From: Berberis thunbergii
Taxonomy: Eukaryota; Streptophyta; Magnoliopsida; Ranunculales; Berberidaceae
Direction of reading: 5' to 3'
DNA length: 64,000 bases
Assembly (NCBI GenBank): GCA_003290165.1
Contig: QNQO01000644.1
Coordinates: 124,001 to 188,000 of the forward strand
Shown piece by piece: positions 44,820 to 56,552 of the stretch (positions are counted from its first letter, which is position 1; the number at the start of each line of letters is the position of its first letter). The position numbers and the translations under genes were made by a program. A model generated the notes under the pieces. The model worked only from the letters and a program-made list of their open reading frames with translations. It was not told the origin of the DNA and did not search any database.

Positions 44820-46642
44820 TTCGGATTTAAAAAAAAATTAATGTTAAATAACTAATTTTTATATTATATTTAAATAATTATTACATCACTCCGCCCCCCT
44901 CGACAAAATCCTGGCTCCGTCACTGTCCACTATTACTGGAGATCTCATCAGGGTTGATCATCAAGGAGTCTACAATATCTCCAAGCCTTTCAGGTTAGAT
45001 CACCTTATTTTCCCTTCACTTCCATCTCATCTTATGAATACAGTAATACACATTACTTGTTTCATTCCTCAATTGCATTTCCCACCCTCTTCATTTGACT
45101 ATTTGTTTTTCTTGTTTGTAGGACTACAACAATAAGTTGGCGCAAATACGTGCTGGAAAGAGCAGCAAAAGCAAGCTATTAATTGCATAATTAAAAGCTC
45201 CAGATTCTTTGAATGGTTGGGAAGTTCGGCATGGGACTTACTTTGAGGATTTGGTAGAGGATGTGGTTGCTACCAAGTACGGATGATGGAATGGATGCCA
45301 AGTTTCTAGTTTACATAGACTGGAAATGCAGTTTTCTCAGGTACCAATTTTTTTTTATTTTTTAAAATCGCATTATGTTTAGTTACCATCATGAAAATTT
45401 GTCCCATTTTGCACTATTTGGGATTAGCCTCAAGAAGGCAAGCAAAAATAATAGAATTAATGTAATCAATGCAATTTAGGGTTTGGAAACCCCCAAATTG
45501 ACATTCAGGATTTAGAAATACGTGTTAGATCCTAAAGCCTCGTGTCTTTTATTTTTATTTTATTTTATTTGTTTGGAATTTTAAGGCGTGTGGTTTTTCT
45601 CAGAACGGTTAGTTTTTTTGGTTTTCCAATACTTTTTAGTCTATAGATATGTTTGTAGGCTGATGGTGATAATGTAGATCAATTGCTTGGTTTAGGGTGG
45701 GGCACACAAATCCTGTTTGAGGCTCGTGTAGTTTTTATTTTTCGCCTCTTTGTATTTGTTTGGGCTGTCGTTGTAATCAATTTGAAATAAAAGTTTAGGC
45801 TACATATTACACCAGAGAAGGAAAATGCAAAAATAAATATAAAATGAATACCTAATCAGAAGAAGCAGGAGAAGTATTCGATCCAATCGGTGTTTGGGCT
45901 GATTTCTGCTAAAAATATGGTTGTAATTGAATAAAATGCTTGCACATGGGTTGCCTCGCATTTGACTGAAAAGCACGCATGCCTAGTTTAGGCACCCTAG
46001 ATGTGTGCCCTCACCATGCCTTGACTATACTAGCTGAACCGAAAAATCAATATAGTTTGTGGAATTTGGTTCTAACTCCATATCCATATCCATTGCACCA
46101 GGCATGCTTCAATAAGAAAGGAAGTAAACTAAGTGCATCCATTGTCTCAAGTCATTTCTTTGGTACAGGTTATGTGTTTACTCGAGGAGGATATGTGGAG
46201 CTTTCAAAGAAACTATCACTTCCATTGGGTTGTACTTTTGACAGGTTAGGCTTCTTGTTGGTATTGGATGATGACTTATATATTGGTCACATACTGCTAA
46301 GATGAGGTTGTAATGTGTTTTCCTTCAATTAGTTGTTTTAATTGTACATGTTTAGGTACGAAGGTTTAGTTCTCTCTGTAGGTGGCAATGGAAGGTCAAT
46401 TATTCTGATTCTTGAAGCTGGACCTTCAGCAGATACAAAAGTAAAATGTATTTTGCACGAATGAGCACAAAAGTTGGCTTCTGCTGGGTGAGGCGTCTCC
46501 ACTTTTAGAGATATCAATTGAGCTGGATCAATTTTGAATTGGAAAGTCCAATCTTATCTGTTTTAATTTTCTGTTTTTCTGGATTGGTTGGTTAGAATAC
46601 AGTTTTCATCCTTCCGCCCCGTGAAGCAAGATGATCCTCCAT

Positions 46643-46846
46643 TGAAAAATCTATGAATCTCAAGCAATAAAAGGCATTTCTAATCTGACATTGCACTTGA
46701 GATTCATAGATCTAAAATACTGTAAAGAGGTCCACTCTAACGTCTTTCACTTGAGCTCCGAGTTCCGTATTTTGTGAGGAAATAACCTATTTACGAGTGC
46801 CACGGATGAAGTGGAGTGATTTTGCTTGAGATTCATAGATTTTTCA
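46643..46846. repeat. 204-bp foldback with perfect 25-bp inverted ends
   Basis: 46643-46667 (TGAAAAATCTATGAATCTCA...) and 46822-46846 are perfect inverted repeats of 25 bases. An internal partial copy (CTTGAGATTCATAGATC) lies near 46698. It interrupts the HCF173-like exon directly after DDPPL; the expected continuation DPFLVHTLTIRFEP is not seen on the far side. Confidence 0.9.
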
Positions 46847-47029
46847 TCCCTTATTTGGAAGAAAAATATAAAGCTACACTGGGGCGAGTTACTAAGAGCA
46901 CCGCTGCTAGTATACCAAGATCACCATTGCTAGTTTTTTTTCTTAGAAGATAAATATAGAATGTGACAATTATAAATGGGACCCACTAGGCCCCCAGGAA
47001 GAGGACCAAATCATAACTGATTAGTATTA

Positions 47030-47300
47030 TACTAAATCCCCTACCCTTCCAACAGGTCATCATCTTCCAAATTGATGATACCCCGCTTCAGTATTCTTAT
47101 TTTTTCTCAACTCTGCATCAAATTTCAAAATATCCTGTAGCAACAAAGCTATCCCTCACCTGGTCTTCAGAATCCAAGTCAGAGTTTGCATTGAGAGAGC
47201 TAGCTCCGTGGAGACCCATGCACTTCTCATCTCTATCATCCTTGAAACATTTCACCACTTTTCCAAAACCTTTGGACCACTTATCTAGCATGTCTCTGAT
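47030..47300 (-). other. Unrecognised coding-like scrap in HCF173 intron
   Basis: A minus-strand frame reads DMLDKWSKGFGKVVKCFKDD and onward for about 60 codons without low complexity. I do not recognise the family. It could be a captured exon or a chance frame. Confidence 0.25.
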
Positions 47301-47357
47301 ATTAAGTATGTGCTTGGTTCATGGCATCCCATTCCATGAAGTCCATGGGAGTACTTA

Positions 47358-47537
47358 CTTTTTAGGAAAAACTGAGGTTGCAATCATCATCAACCTCTAG
47401 ATTTTTTTATTATCAAATGTGGAAATACAACTCCCATCAACTTTTTAGGCAAAATTGAAGTTGCGATCATCATCAACCTCTAGATTTATTTATTTATTTA
47501 TTTTTAATCAAATGTAGGAATACAACTCCCATCAACA
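47358..47537. repeat. Two-copy tandem duplication of about 85-95 bp
   Basis: The unit from TTTTTAGG through ATCATCATCAACCTCTAGAT to AATACAACTCCCATCAAC occurs twice in a row. The second copy has an added ATTT run. Confidence 0.85.
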
Positions 47538-50500
47538 TGAAAATCACATTCTTTGGGCTGGAAGTGGAACAAATTATATTTTTCCATAAACACAGTCATC
47601 TTCAACCTCAAGATGGAAAACTTTTTCCCACTCCCCCATTTCTCTCTCTCTCTCTCTCTCTCTCTCTTTGTAGCTTTCCCATGACAAAATTTCATTTTAA
47701 CAAAACAGACTAAATGTTCGACTATTAAACAAGTTTCTTTCTACTTTCTTTATACACAAGGAAACTTGAAATTTATGCTACTTATTTTCCTATTAACCAA
47801 CAATTTCCATACGTACAACCTTTTGACAATCCAATAATGTTGGTAGTACATTTAGCAAAAGCTTTGTTTGGTTAATATATTCAGTATTATGTACTTAGCT
47901 GTTTTGGTTTAGTTTCAAATGGTTTTTAACTTGGTGAAAATGTGAACTGAACTGAAATGAGAGTATTTAGATATTTAAAACCGAACCGAATAATGGATAA
48001 AACTAACCGAACACCTGTTTTGGTTTGGTTGGTTTATTGGTTTTTTGTACAATCGTAGTTCGTGGCTACTGGGATCATTTTAGATTCCCTCGAAATGTAC
48101 TCTTCTGAGATATCTGAATATCCATTTTCTGCCTCCTCAATCAATCCCACAAAATCCAAAGGAAAGCAAAAAACTCAATGGAACCGCTGTATTATAACAG
48201 GAAGAATTGAGCATTGTGCCTAACTGTTCATACTCAATCCAATTGGGAGCAAGAAATGATACCGCACGAATGGTAGTGCATTTTAGGTCCCATAACCACA
48301 AATTATGCATAGCATACTCTAGTGGAAAACTCAATATCTTCATTGTTCACACCCTTACTGAGAAATTTTGGTGATGTAGTCTTTTGTCACAACTCCGTCA
48401 GTTATGATTAATGTGTAAGTGATAAACATATTAAGGATCAATTTGGCTCACCAATATTATACCCAAGTAAAGACCCAAGTCATTCCACGTTGCTTTAATG
48501 ATACAAATATGCTCCAGTTATTTGATTGCCATTTATTAAAGGGTTGGTTCCTTTTTCTTGAGATCTTTAACTCTAGACTCATTTTATTCTTTATGTAGAG
48601 GCTTGGAGAAGGACCGACAAAGACTACGCAAGATTTGAGAAACTACAAATTGATAATGGAATATATAAAAGCATTACCAGTAAGTCTTGTTCTTTTTCTT
48701 ATCCTTCTCCCTCTTTTGTAGTTCAATGATTTTGCCTGTCATCTAAGATGATATTGTACGTAAAAGTCAATTGTCTAGCACAATTAGCAATCTAATGTTT
48801 ATACTATCATCAGTTATATTTTCGATACTTTCCTTTTGATATTTGTTATTCAGTCATCTTCATCTAGTGTTTTATCACATGATAAAACATGATGGACTTA
48901 GATTAGTCATTATTATTTTTATCATTTTAGATATGTTAGACATACCCTCAATCTTCTTAGGTTTTCAATTAGTGAAGTAGGATCCTTCACAAACTCTTTG
49001 TTAAAGCACAAAGAAAATAAAGTAGAAACTTATGTTTTTTGCTGAGTTCTTCAATGAAACTTGGATGTTTAATGCTTCCGATACCATGCCTTTATGCAGG
49101 ACACACTTAATTGAGAACAATGCAATCCAACCTACAAGCCTGATAGAATTAATGAACAATTTTTTTTTTTTTTTGGAAGTACTTGCTAAATCTACTATCC
49201 TATGAAAAATAATATCTGCAAAGAAATCTAAAACAAATTAGCGTTGCCAACTAGATTGGAAACCAAAAAATGTAATCATAAAATAAACCAACATCTACTC
49301 AAATCTTACTCCAAAGAGGCCACCAGGGCAGCACCAGACAAGACCTAGGATACTAGCACGACTTTGTCTTCTACTTGAATTCTTACTAAATTAGGCATAT
49401 TCTCAGCAGCTTCTCTCAAACTCAGAATGGTGAATCAAGTGAACCATTGTGAGTTTGTTCTAATAGCATGTAATAACTACTGAAAGCTTATTCTTACAAC
49501 ATGAACTATAGATCTTCATCAATGCAAACTGGAACTGAATCAGTCATCCTGATGTAACACCAATCAATCAAACAATCCCTGGACAAACACAACTAAACAT
49601 ACTTCTTCTGGCTTACAAATAGGCACAAGTGTACAAACCAAACTTAACCCGTGTGATCTACCAAACAATCAATCAGCAGAAGCAAGGCTAAACTAAAGCG
49701 TCTGTCAACTCAAAATTGATCCTATTGTGTCTATGCACCAGTGAATGCAGACATTGTAAGCACCAATGTTGTATGATGTAATTTCTACTATAATATACAT
49801 GTCTACAAGTCAGCAGAACACAACTTGCTCAACTGACAGTCAGGACTATACAGGTAATCAGATGCTGGAATATATTTTTAGTAAAATGTCTTTCTAAATA
49901 TTTTAAACTAACACTACGAAAAGTCACACAAAACATTATTTTTGGGAATTTAGAGAAATTATAGTTTCGTCTCTGGTACATAATCATTTCAGAGGACTTG
50001 AACTAATGTGGTATTTATTGAAAGTTCATTGCTTGGACCTACCTGTCAAAGCACGTTCAAAATCCAAAATGTGGAATGGTTTTTTGGGTTTGCATCTGGC
50101 TGTTAGTTTCCTACAAAACTTTTGGACTCACTAAAGTCGAGGCATTCCTCACATATTTGGTCTCTCCAGTCCATGCCACCCTAGGCTTGACTATAAATAC
50201 ATGACATTTCCTTGCACTTCTTCAAAAATTGTCTCAGTTGGCTTTGAAAACTTGCCGATCGTCGCTTTCACATGTCAACTTCAATGTATCTCATAGGGGA
50301 TATGATAAAATCATAGAAACAGCGAAACAGTTTGATGTTTTACATTAAAAGTTAAGTGTATCTGAAGGTCCTCCTTGTCACTGTTTGCCTGATTGATTTT
50401 TTATTTGCATGGTTTGAGAGCCTTGCTGATTGTCGCTTCCACTTGTTAACTTGAACACCATTTCTAACCCATTGCTAACCAATAGGACTCTAGTTTAGGA

Positions 50501-53399
50501 CATCTACCCTCGTTGTGGACTCAAAATGATAAACTGATTTATGATGTTACATGTTCAGATCACTTTTGTGACCTGCAGTAGTTTCACAGGACCCTGGTGC
50601 CTATATTCATCATTGTCTAACAATCCAACTATCCAAGTATAATTTTGGCATCTACAGACTGGGCAAGAAGCAGATTTTATACTGGTGTCTTGTACAGGAT
50701 CAGGAATTGAACCTAGCCAAAGGGAGCAAGTTCTTAAAGCCAAAAGGTCAGTCTTTGTAAGTTTCACCATGAATGCGTTTTCTTTTAGTCGTCTTATGCT
50801 AAGTTGATGATTTAGTAAATCGCTTTCTTTGTTGAGTTTATCCAGGCTGGCTAGGATTCATTGAGACAGTCGGGTCTTAGGTATACAATTGTCAGGCCTG
50901 GTCCTCTGCAGGTAATTTTCTTCTTTCTTTTTCTAGTATTTTGTTAAGCTTTATAGCATCAGTAGTGGAAGTCTTGTGCGTTCATATTCAAAACTTCATC
51001 CCAATCGAATTTTATGTTTTCCTAAGGTCACCAAGTCTTTTCTTTTGTGCTGCTAAATTTCATAAATTAAAGTTTATATTAATTCTTGAAGAACAATTAT
51101 ACAAGTTTCACCTTCAGTTTGTTAAACCTCTTGGACTGTGGCTAAGATTCGCTGTCGTGGTATGTCATTGAAAAGGGGAAGACTTATGTCAATCAAGTCC
51201 AAGTTATGTATAATTGAACACAACAACACTCAAGTCTAAATACAACATTAGAGATTAATTTTTAATCGATATTAATTTTAATCCTGAATTAAGTAAGTCA
51301 TCAATCACATGTGGAAATGAAGATTGTCAGAAAATATCAAGATAGAAAGCTTGAACCTTCAACATGAGGGTAAAGGGAACAACCACGCATGGAGAGTAAA
51401 CTTTTCATGATTCAATGTATTTAATAGGAGATGGATTTAGGTGTTCAATCCGATAGTCCGTTGAATCCGCTACCCCGTTAACTTAAATGGAGCAAATATG
51501 GATTGAGCATATCCAATTAGATAGTAATCCAATTCAAATTCATCTCATGTAATATGCTAGAGTATTACCTGTGCCGTTGGCACTACCGAGACGGTGTCCG
51601 GTATTTCTATTTTGTTTTGTATTTCGCAAAAGTTCTACCTCACCTTTTTTATAACTAAAATTTAGGACCCAAATTTTTTTTTTTACCCCAAATAGAATGC
51701 ATTGAAATCAAATAAGCTGGTATTATTATGAATGTAAAATAAACTCAAGCACACAACAAAACCCCCAATCAAATTTCATTAAAAAAATAAAATAAAAATC
51801 ATTGACCTAAGACTGAGACGGAGTTCTATGCATGTTAATGTTAAATTTGATATGTAAAATTTGGCATGATTACACTATTTTTTGTTTCTTCACGATGCGC
51901 CAATATCGTGTGCTTATTTGAACTCCCAAACCACCAAATAAAAAAAGAAAAATTATTAGCTCCACCAAATTTATTTGTCCGTATTTCATTCAAATGGAAC
52001 TACTTACACGTCTCAATTTATTGTACATGGCCTTCAAAGAAAAACTTCCCTTGGTGTCAGCACACCAAACCACTTCATCCTCATATGGAGGATTGATCTG
52101 AATGGTGAGCTTGATCGATTATGTAACTGATGGTGCTAATAGCTTGCGATCGGAAGACCCGTTCACCATTGTCGAGAACTGAATTAACCTTTCATACTTG
52201 TGTAGAACTGAGTTGTAGTGAGGTTTTTGGAAATTTTCAATAAGAATCCCAGCTAGATGCCAAGGGTTCCAAAAGAGTGTTCTAGTCTTGTACAAAATGA
52301 CCAAAATAATCTAAGTTAAGCCTACCCACCTATTCTTATCTTGCTTTACATCTCAAGATAATAATCTTGAGAAAGATTTATTTTTTTTCGTTAATCTCGT
52401 GTCACTCCTTTGCTTTGAACTTTATTATTATTTACACAAACTAGTAAATTTACACAAGGTTTGCCAAGTACAATATTTATTATAACTTTTATATGTCATT
52501 TCTAAAGTATCATTGTCAAGATGGAAAAAAAAGAAAACATCTTCCATGTCTACCCCCCTCATCCTTTTTGTATCTCGTATTCCCTTTTACCTTGTTAGCT
52601 CCTTGTCCATTCTCCTTGTATGAGGAGTTGAACCCCAAACCATCTCAACCAAAAGATTTCAATTAAGAAACATGAAGAGAACTAAAACATAACTGAAGTT
52701 ATATACATTTTGAAAATCCAACACCCAACCCCCTGAAATCCCAATTTGAAACACTCAATTTTAGAAAATTTGAGAGTGCGAAAAGCATTGCAGTAAAATT
52801 GAATCAACCCCTTTTGTGATTTGACCCATGAAACAAAACAACCTTGTAAATACTCAATCCTTGTAGAAAATGACCCGTTGAAGCCCTAACCCATGATCGT
52901 TGAAGAAACAAAGATACTTAGACCTCTTTCAGAGAGATGAGGATGGAAAAACTCTATGGCTTGAGATCGAAAACAATAGAGAGATAGCTCATTTGAGAAG
53001 AGCGTGCCCTCAATTTCATGAGTAAATAGAGAGATATAGAAGTTGAAAGATGAGAAATTAGCTAGAGTTCGATTAGAATTTATAGAATGGGCAATTGTTA
53101 GATTGGAGTGACCTATGAAGATAGTGAGAATGCTTGGTTGTTTCCTGACCGTTAGATTACTTTGTGAAATAGCCATGTAGCTCTTATCCTTGGCGTTAAC
53201 ATGTTTCTTATCCCATTTTCCGAGGAACAGTAAAAGGCCATGTTGTTTTGTTATATAGATATTTATGTTTTTTACCAACATTTTATATTTTATACCAGTA
53301 TTTATATATGTATATTTATATACACGTTTTAATAATGAGTAGCCATTAGAAAAAAATAATTGAAAAAATAAACAAATTTCTGATAAGGCAATAAATCAG

Positions 53400-53950
53400 A
53401 TATGGATATTGATGAGACATCAATCAGTCATAAAATCACAGCCGTATACGTGGCATGGGCTAACCCTGGCACGAGAAAGGCTTAAGCACGGTGCCATACA
53501 CAAAGTGTTGTTCAGCCCATAAGTCAGGTGCCCAAGGTGCGTTAGCCTAAGAGGCATGAGTCTTAGGGCTTGCCATAGGACAATAAGGCTCAAGCATGAA
53601 TCTCAAAGCTGTCATTGGCCCGAGATCCACTCGCACAAATCAGCTCTTAGCCCAATCAAGCATTGGATCCTAAACAGAGCCAAGTGCCGAACATATTCAG
53701 TCATGCACATTTAAGATCTTATGCGAGATTTCCTCTTTCCATCATGCCCTCGATCGCAGGGACAGATGTGGAGGGAAAACTCGCTATAGAAGGTAATGAA
53801 AGGAAAAAGGAAGATAAGCACACACTTTGCAATTTACTTTCAGCTTTCGCTCTTCCTTGTATCAATATTTAACTTAAGCATTGGAGTGCCTTCGGCCACC
53901 ACGACAGTGGTCCATGACTAACCGCTACTCGTTTTTGCAAGCTCAAGATC
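53400..53950 (+). mobile_element. LTR-type retroelement remnant
   Basis: AGCCCATAAG / GGCTTAAGCACGG-rich text ends in CTTGTATCAATATTTAACTT and AAGCATTGGAGTGCCTTCGG, a phrase typical of the 3' part of plant LTRs (TTGACTTGAGCGTCGGAGTG-like). No internal coding was found. Boundaries are approximate. Confidence 0.45.
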
Positions 53951-55315
53951 AGCAAGAACAAAACTGAACACATCAGATTACTGATAATGATTATCGAATC
54001 AGATCGGATTGAACTTTTTTAATTATTGGATCGGACAATCTAGATCCAATCAGTTTACAGGTCTAATCGAGAGCAAAATTCATTAGAAAAATTTAAGCAC
54101 AAGTTATCAAGACCCACAATATAGATCGAAGTCTATAATCACTTGTTGTCGTCTTCAACTATCCAGCTGTTACACCACTAAGAATCCTCAAGGCTTTGAC
54201 TCACAACTTTGCTCATTCGTGATAACTACAGTCTGATATCAATACGCGCCATATCACCATTACCTAAAATCTACTAATCCAAACACTTTAGAATCCATCG
54301 AAGCAATCACTAACAAGTTGTATAGAAAAGGCTTAATAAACATCCTTTGAAGAAGGAAGATGTGGAAAGTTTACAAATTTTTCTTCTTCTTCAAAAGCTT
54401 TTTGTCTCAATGGAAAACTATCGGTATAGTTTTTCTCTAATCAAATGTAAAATAGGAGAATTTGTTTGGTTTACCAAAGGCACGTATTTATAAGTTACAA
54501 AACCTTGTTAAAGTTGAAAATCAATTGGAGCAATTTTAGCAAGTCAAAAACCCTTTTGGAACCAAAAACTTAACTTTAAGAACAAGGAACTGTGTGTGTG
54601 TGTGTTTTTTTTTAATATTTATTTATTAAATTTCTAATTCATTTAAGCGCTGATCACCACGATCATAAAGATGACGTATCCACGAGCACGTAGGCAGCTC
54701 GGACTTGGGCTAGAATCGTAATCCGCATTGGTTCAAGTCTAGAGTCGAGCGGTTGACTGGCTGACACCGTTTCGCATCTAACCTAAGTGCATTGCTAGCT
54801 CCCATCCACTTTCCTCCCGTCAATACTCTTTGACTCTCTTTTTAAATCTCTTTTTAAAGTCATTTTCATCTTTCCCTCGCAATACTTGTTCGCTATCGGT
54901 CTCTCACCAATATTAATAACTATAGAACTATTTTCATAAAATTACAATTTTTTTTTGTAAAAACCTTTATTTTTCATTGAGTGATATATGTGATACACCT
55001 GACCTTTGTATCTCAATGCTCTTATCTGCATCAATTTCCTTCATCGATATGTTTTACTAATATATATCACTAGGTCACTAATTGATAATACAAATACAAC
55101 CTCTTGCAAATATATGTTAGTTTTACACTTTACAAGTGAGAAAACCTTTTCCAACTCGGATTCAAGAGGTTTGGTGTTGTAAATGTTCATGTAAGGTATC
55201 AAACAATGTAACTGGTGATCAAAACTTAATGGACAATTATACTCAGTACTTGGTCATGTTGGGGGCCAACAAATCTACCAACATGATGATATATACAAGT
55301 AAAACATATATATTC

Positions 55316-55878
55316 AAGGGAAAATGACTTGTAAGTCCTAATTTTTATAATTGTAGACCACATAAGACGCTAACAATTGAAAATGCCTCAACAGACATAT
55401 TTTTATAATTCAAGACTATTAAAGAACACAAATTTAAACCATGGCTAAAAGATATGTAAAAAGACGAATAGACCCATATTCCTAGACACATTGACGTGGT
55501 CTTGTTATTTATGTATTCAAATTCTAGCTACATTGAAACAAGCGAAATATGCAATTTAAAAAATTTTCAAAGTTGTTTCATGTCCCTAAAACACAACTGA
55601 TTGATTCTTGGTGAGTAATCTGGAAGTAAAAAAAAAAAAAAAAAAAATCTGGAAGTAAACTTATGATTGGTTTTAAGAAGGTGAATAAAATTTTGAAAAT
55701 TGATAACTTAAAGGGAGGGTGAGAATGTTTTTCTAATTATTTTTAAACCATGGGAAGGGTTTGTGGGTTTTTAAGAGTCTTTTAATTAAAAAAATAGGCA
55801 TTTTGAGGCATTTTCAATTGGTAGAATATGATGTGGTCTACAATTATAAAATGTAGGTCTTATAAGTCATTTTCCCTT
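55316..55878. mobile_element. 563-bp MITE with inverted ends of about 70 bp
   Basis: The left end AAGGGAAAATGACTTGTAAG ... TTTATAATTGTAGACCACAT ... CAATTGAAAATGCCTCA is the inverse of the right end TGAGGCATTTTCAATTGG ... ATGTGGTCTACAATTATAAA ... CATTTTCCCTT, with few mismatches. The interior carries a 21-A run flanked by a duplicated TCTGGAAGTAAA. No coding was found. Confidence 0.85.
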
Positions 55879-56552
55879 TATTTAATCAAATTATCTTTCC
55901 ATCAAAGAACCAGAATGGTGAGGTCCACAATACCATTTACGTCTTGACTGCCAATATTATTGCTTTTGCAAAGCAGATCATTGCTAAAATCTGAAAGTTG
56001 TGTTCCAGGAAGAACCTGGTGGACAGCGTGCTCTTATCTTCGATCAAGGGAATGATTTCTCAGGTGACTAATATACTGTTCTATATTATGAATTATAAAG
56101 TTCTGCATGAAACAATAATCTCTTCATTGATGGCTTAATATAGGGAATCAGCTGTGCTGATCTGGCTGATATCTGCGTGAAGGCATTGCATGATTCAACT
56201 GCAAGGAGCAAAAGTTTTGACGCGAGTACCTTTGGTTTTTTATATTTTTATTTAAAAGTAAATTTTTTTCTTTGGGCAGGTCTGCTATGAATACATGGCT
56301 GAGCAAGGAAAGGAGCTTTATGAATTGGTAAGGATTGGTGTCAATGCATCTGTTTAAATGAGAGGATAACTTCACCTTTTTTTAAAACCAAATTTAAATA
56401 TACAGCCAGCTTAGGAGGTTTTGTGATTTGAGAACTACTGCAAAAATTAACTAATTGCTAAGCGAATTAGCTTGTTGGTGTAGGTGGCACATTTGCCTGC
56501 CAAAGTGAACAACTATTTGACACCAGACTTGTCAGTTCTGGAGAAGATCTAA

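Larger units (their letters stand above)
43611..44925. mobile_element. Non-autonomous hAT element inside an HCF173 exon
   Basis: A perfect 8-bp target duplication TCCACTAT flanks it (43603-43610 and 44926-44933). Removing the element plus one copy restores ARSTITGDL in frame. The left end is CAGGCACAGATCTACGAGG. The right end reversed is CAGTGACGGAGCCAGGATTT, continuing CGAGGGGGGCGGAGT, with imperfect inversion (CAG, CGAGGGG, GCG, AGT shared). Its right 90 bp resemble the end of the hAT transposase element at 37272. The interior lacks transposase and holds three foldback units. Confidence 0.9.
50912..56008 (+). other. 5.1 kb intron of the HCF173-like pseudogene
   Basis: It lies between donor CAG|GTAATT and acceptor TTCCAG|GAAGAA. 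Contents: 53400-53950 LTR-type remnant, 55316-55878 MITE, a TG repeat at about 54593-54606. The remainder is AT-rich with no gene. The frame at 52886-53281 (minus) has no recognised domain. Confidence 0.6.
43106..56552 (+). pseudogene. HCF173: HCF173-like chloroplast psbA translation factor, disrupted
   Basis: HCF173 is a plastid atypical short-chain dehydrogenase with an inserted CIA30 domain, needed for psbA mRNA translation (D1 of photosystem II). Recognisable exons: 43106-43388 (DDVNPVGLGHRSRQIFDEVW; then VLIVGTTSWIGRIVVRKLML); 43460-43610 plus 44934-44993, one exon split by an insertion; 45122-45340 (YNNKLAQIRAGKSSKSKLL); 46169-46244; 46356-46490; 46602-46642 (SSFRPVKQDDPPL); 48599-48679; 50658-50746 (DFILVSCTGSGIEPSQREQV); 50846-50911; 56009-56063; 56144-56221 (GISCADLADICVKALHDSTA); 56280-56327; 56484-56552, ending VLEKI. 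Lesions: hAT insertion, a 204-bp foldback, TAA at 45188, TAG at 45307, 45316 and 50852, and several 1-2 base indels. The transit-peptide region was not found. Splice sites are mostly intact, so the decay looks recent or partly artefactual. Confidence 0.9.

Noticed and set aside
43603..44933. Treating 43.6-44.9 kb as an ordinary HCF173 intron
   Set aside because: The boundaries are CAG...CTG with a perfect 8-bp target duplication, not GT-AG, and the join restores the frame only if one TCCACTAT copy is removed.
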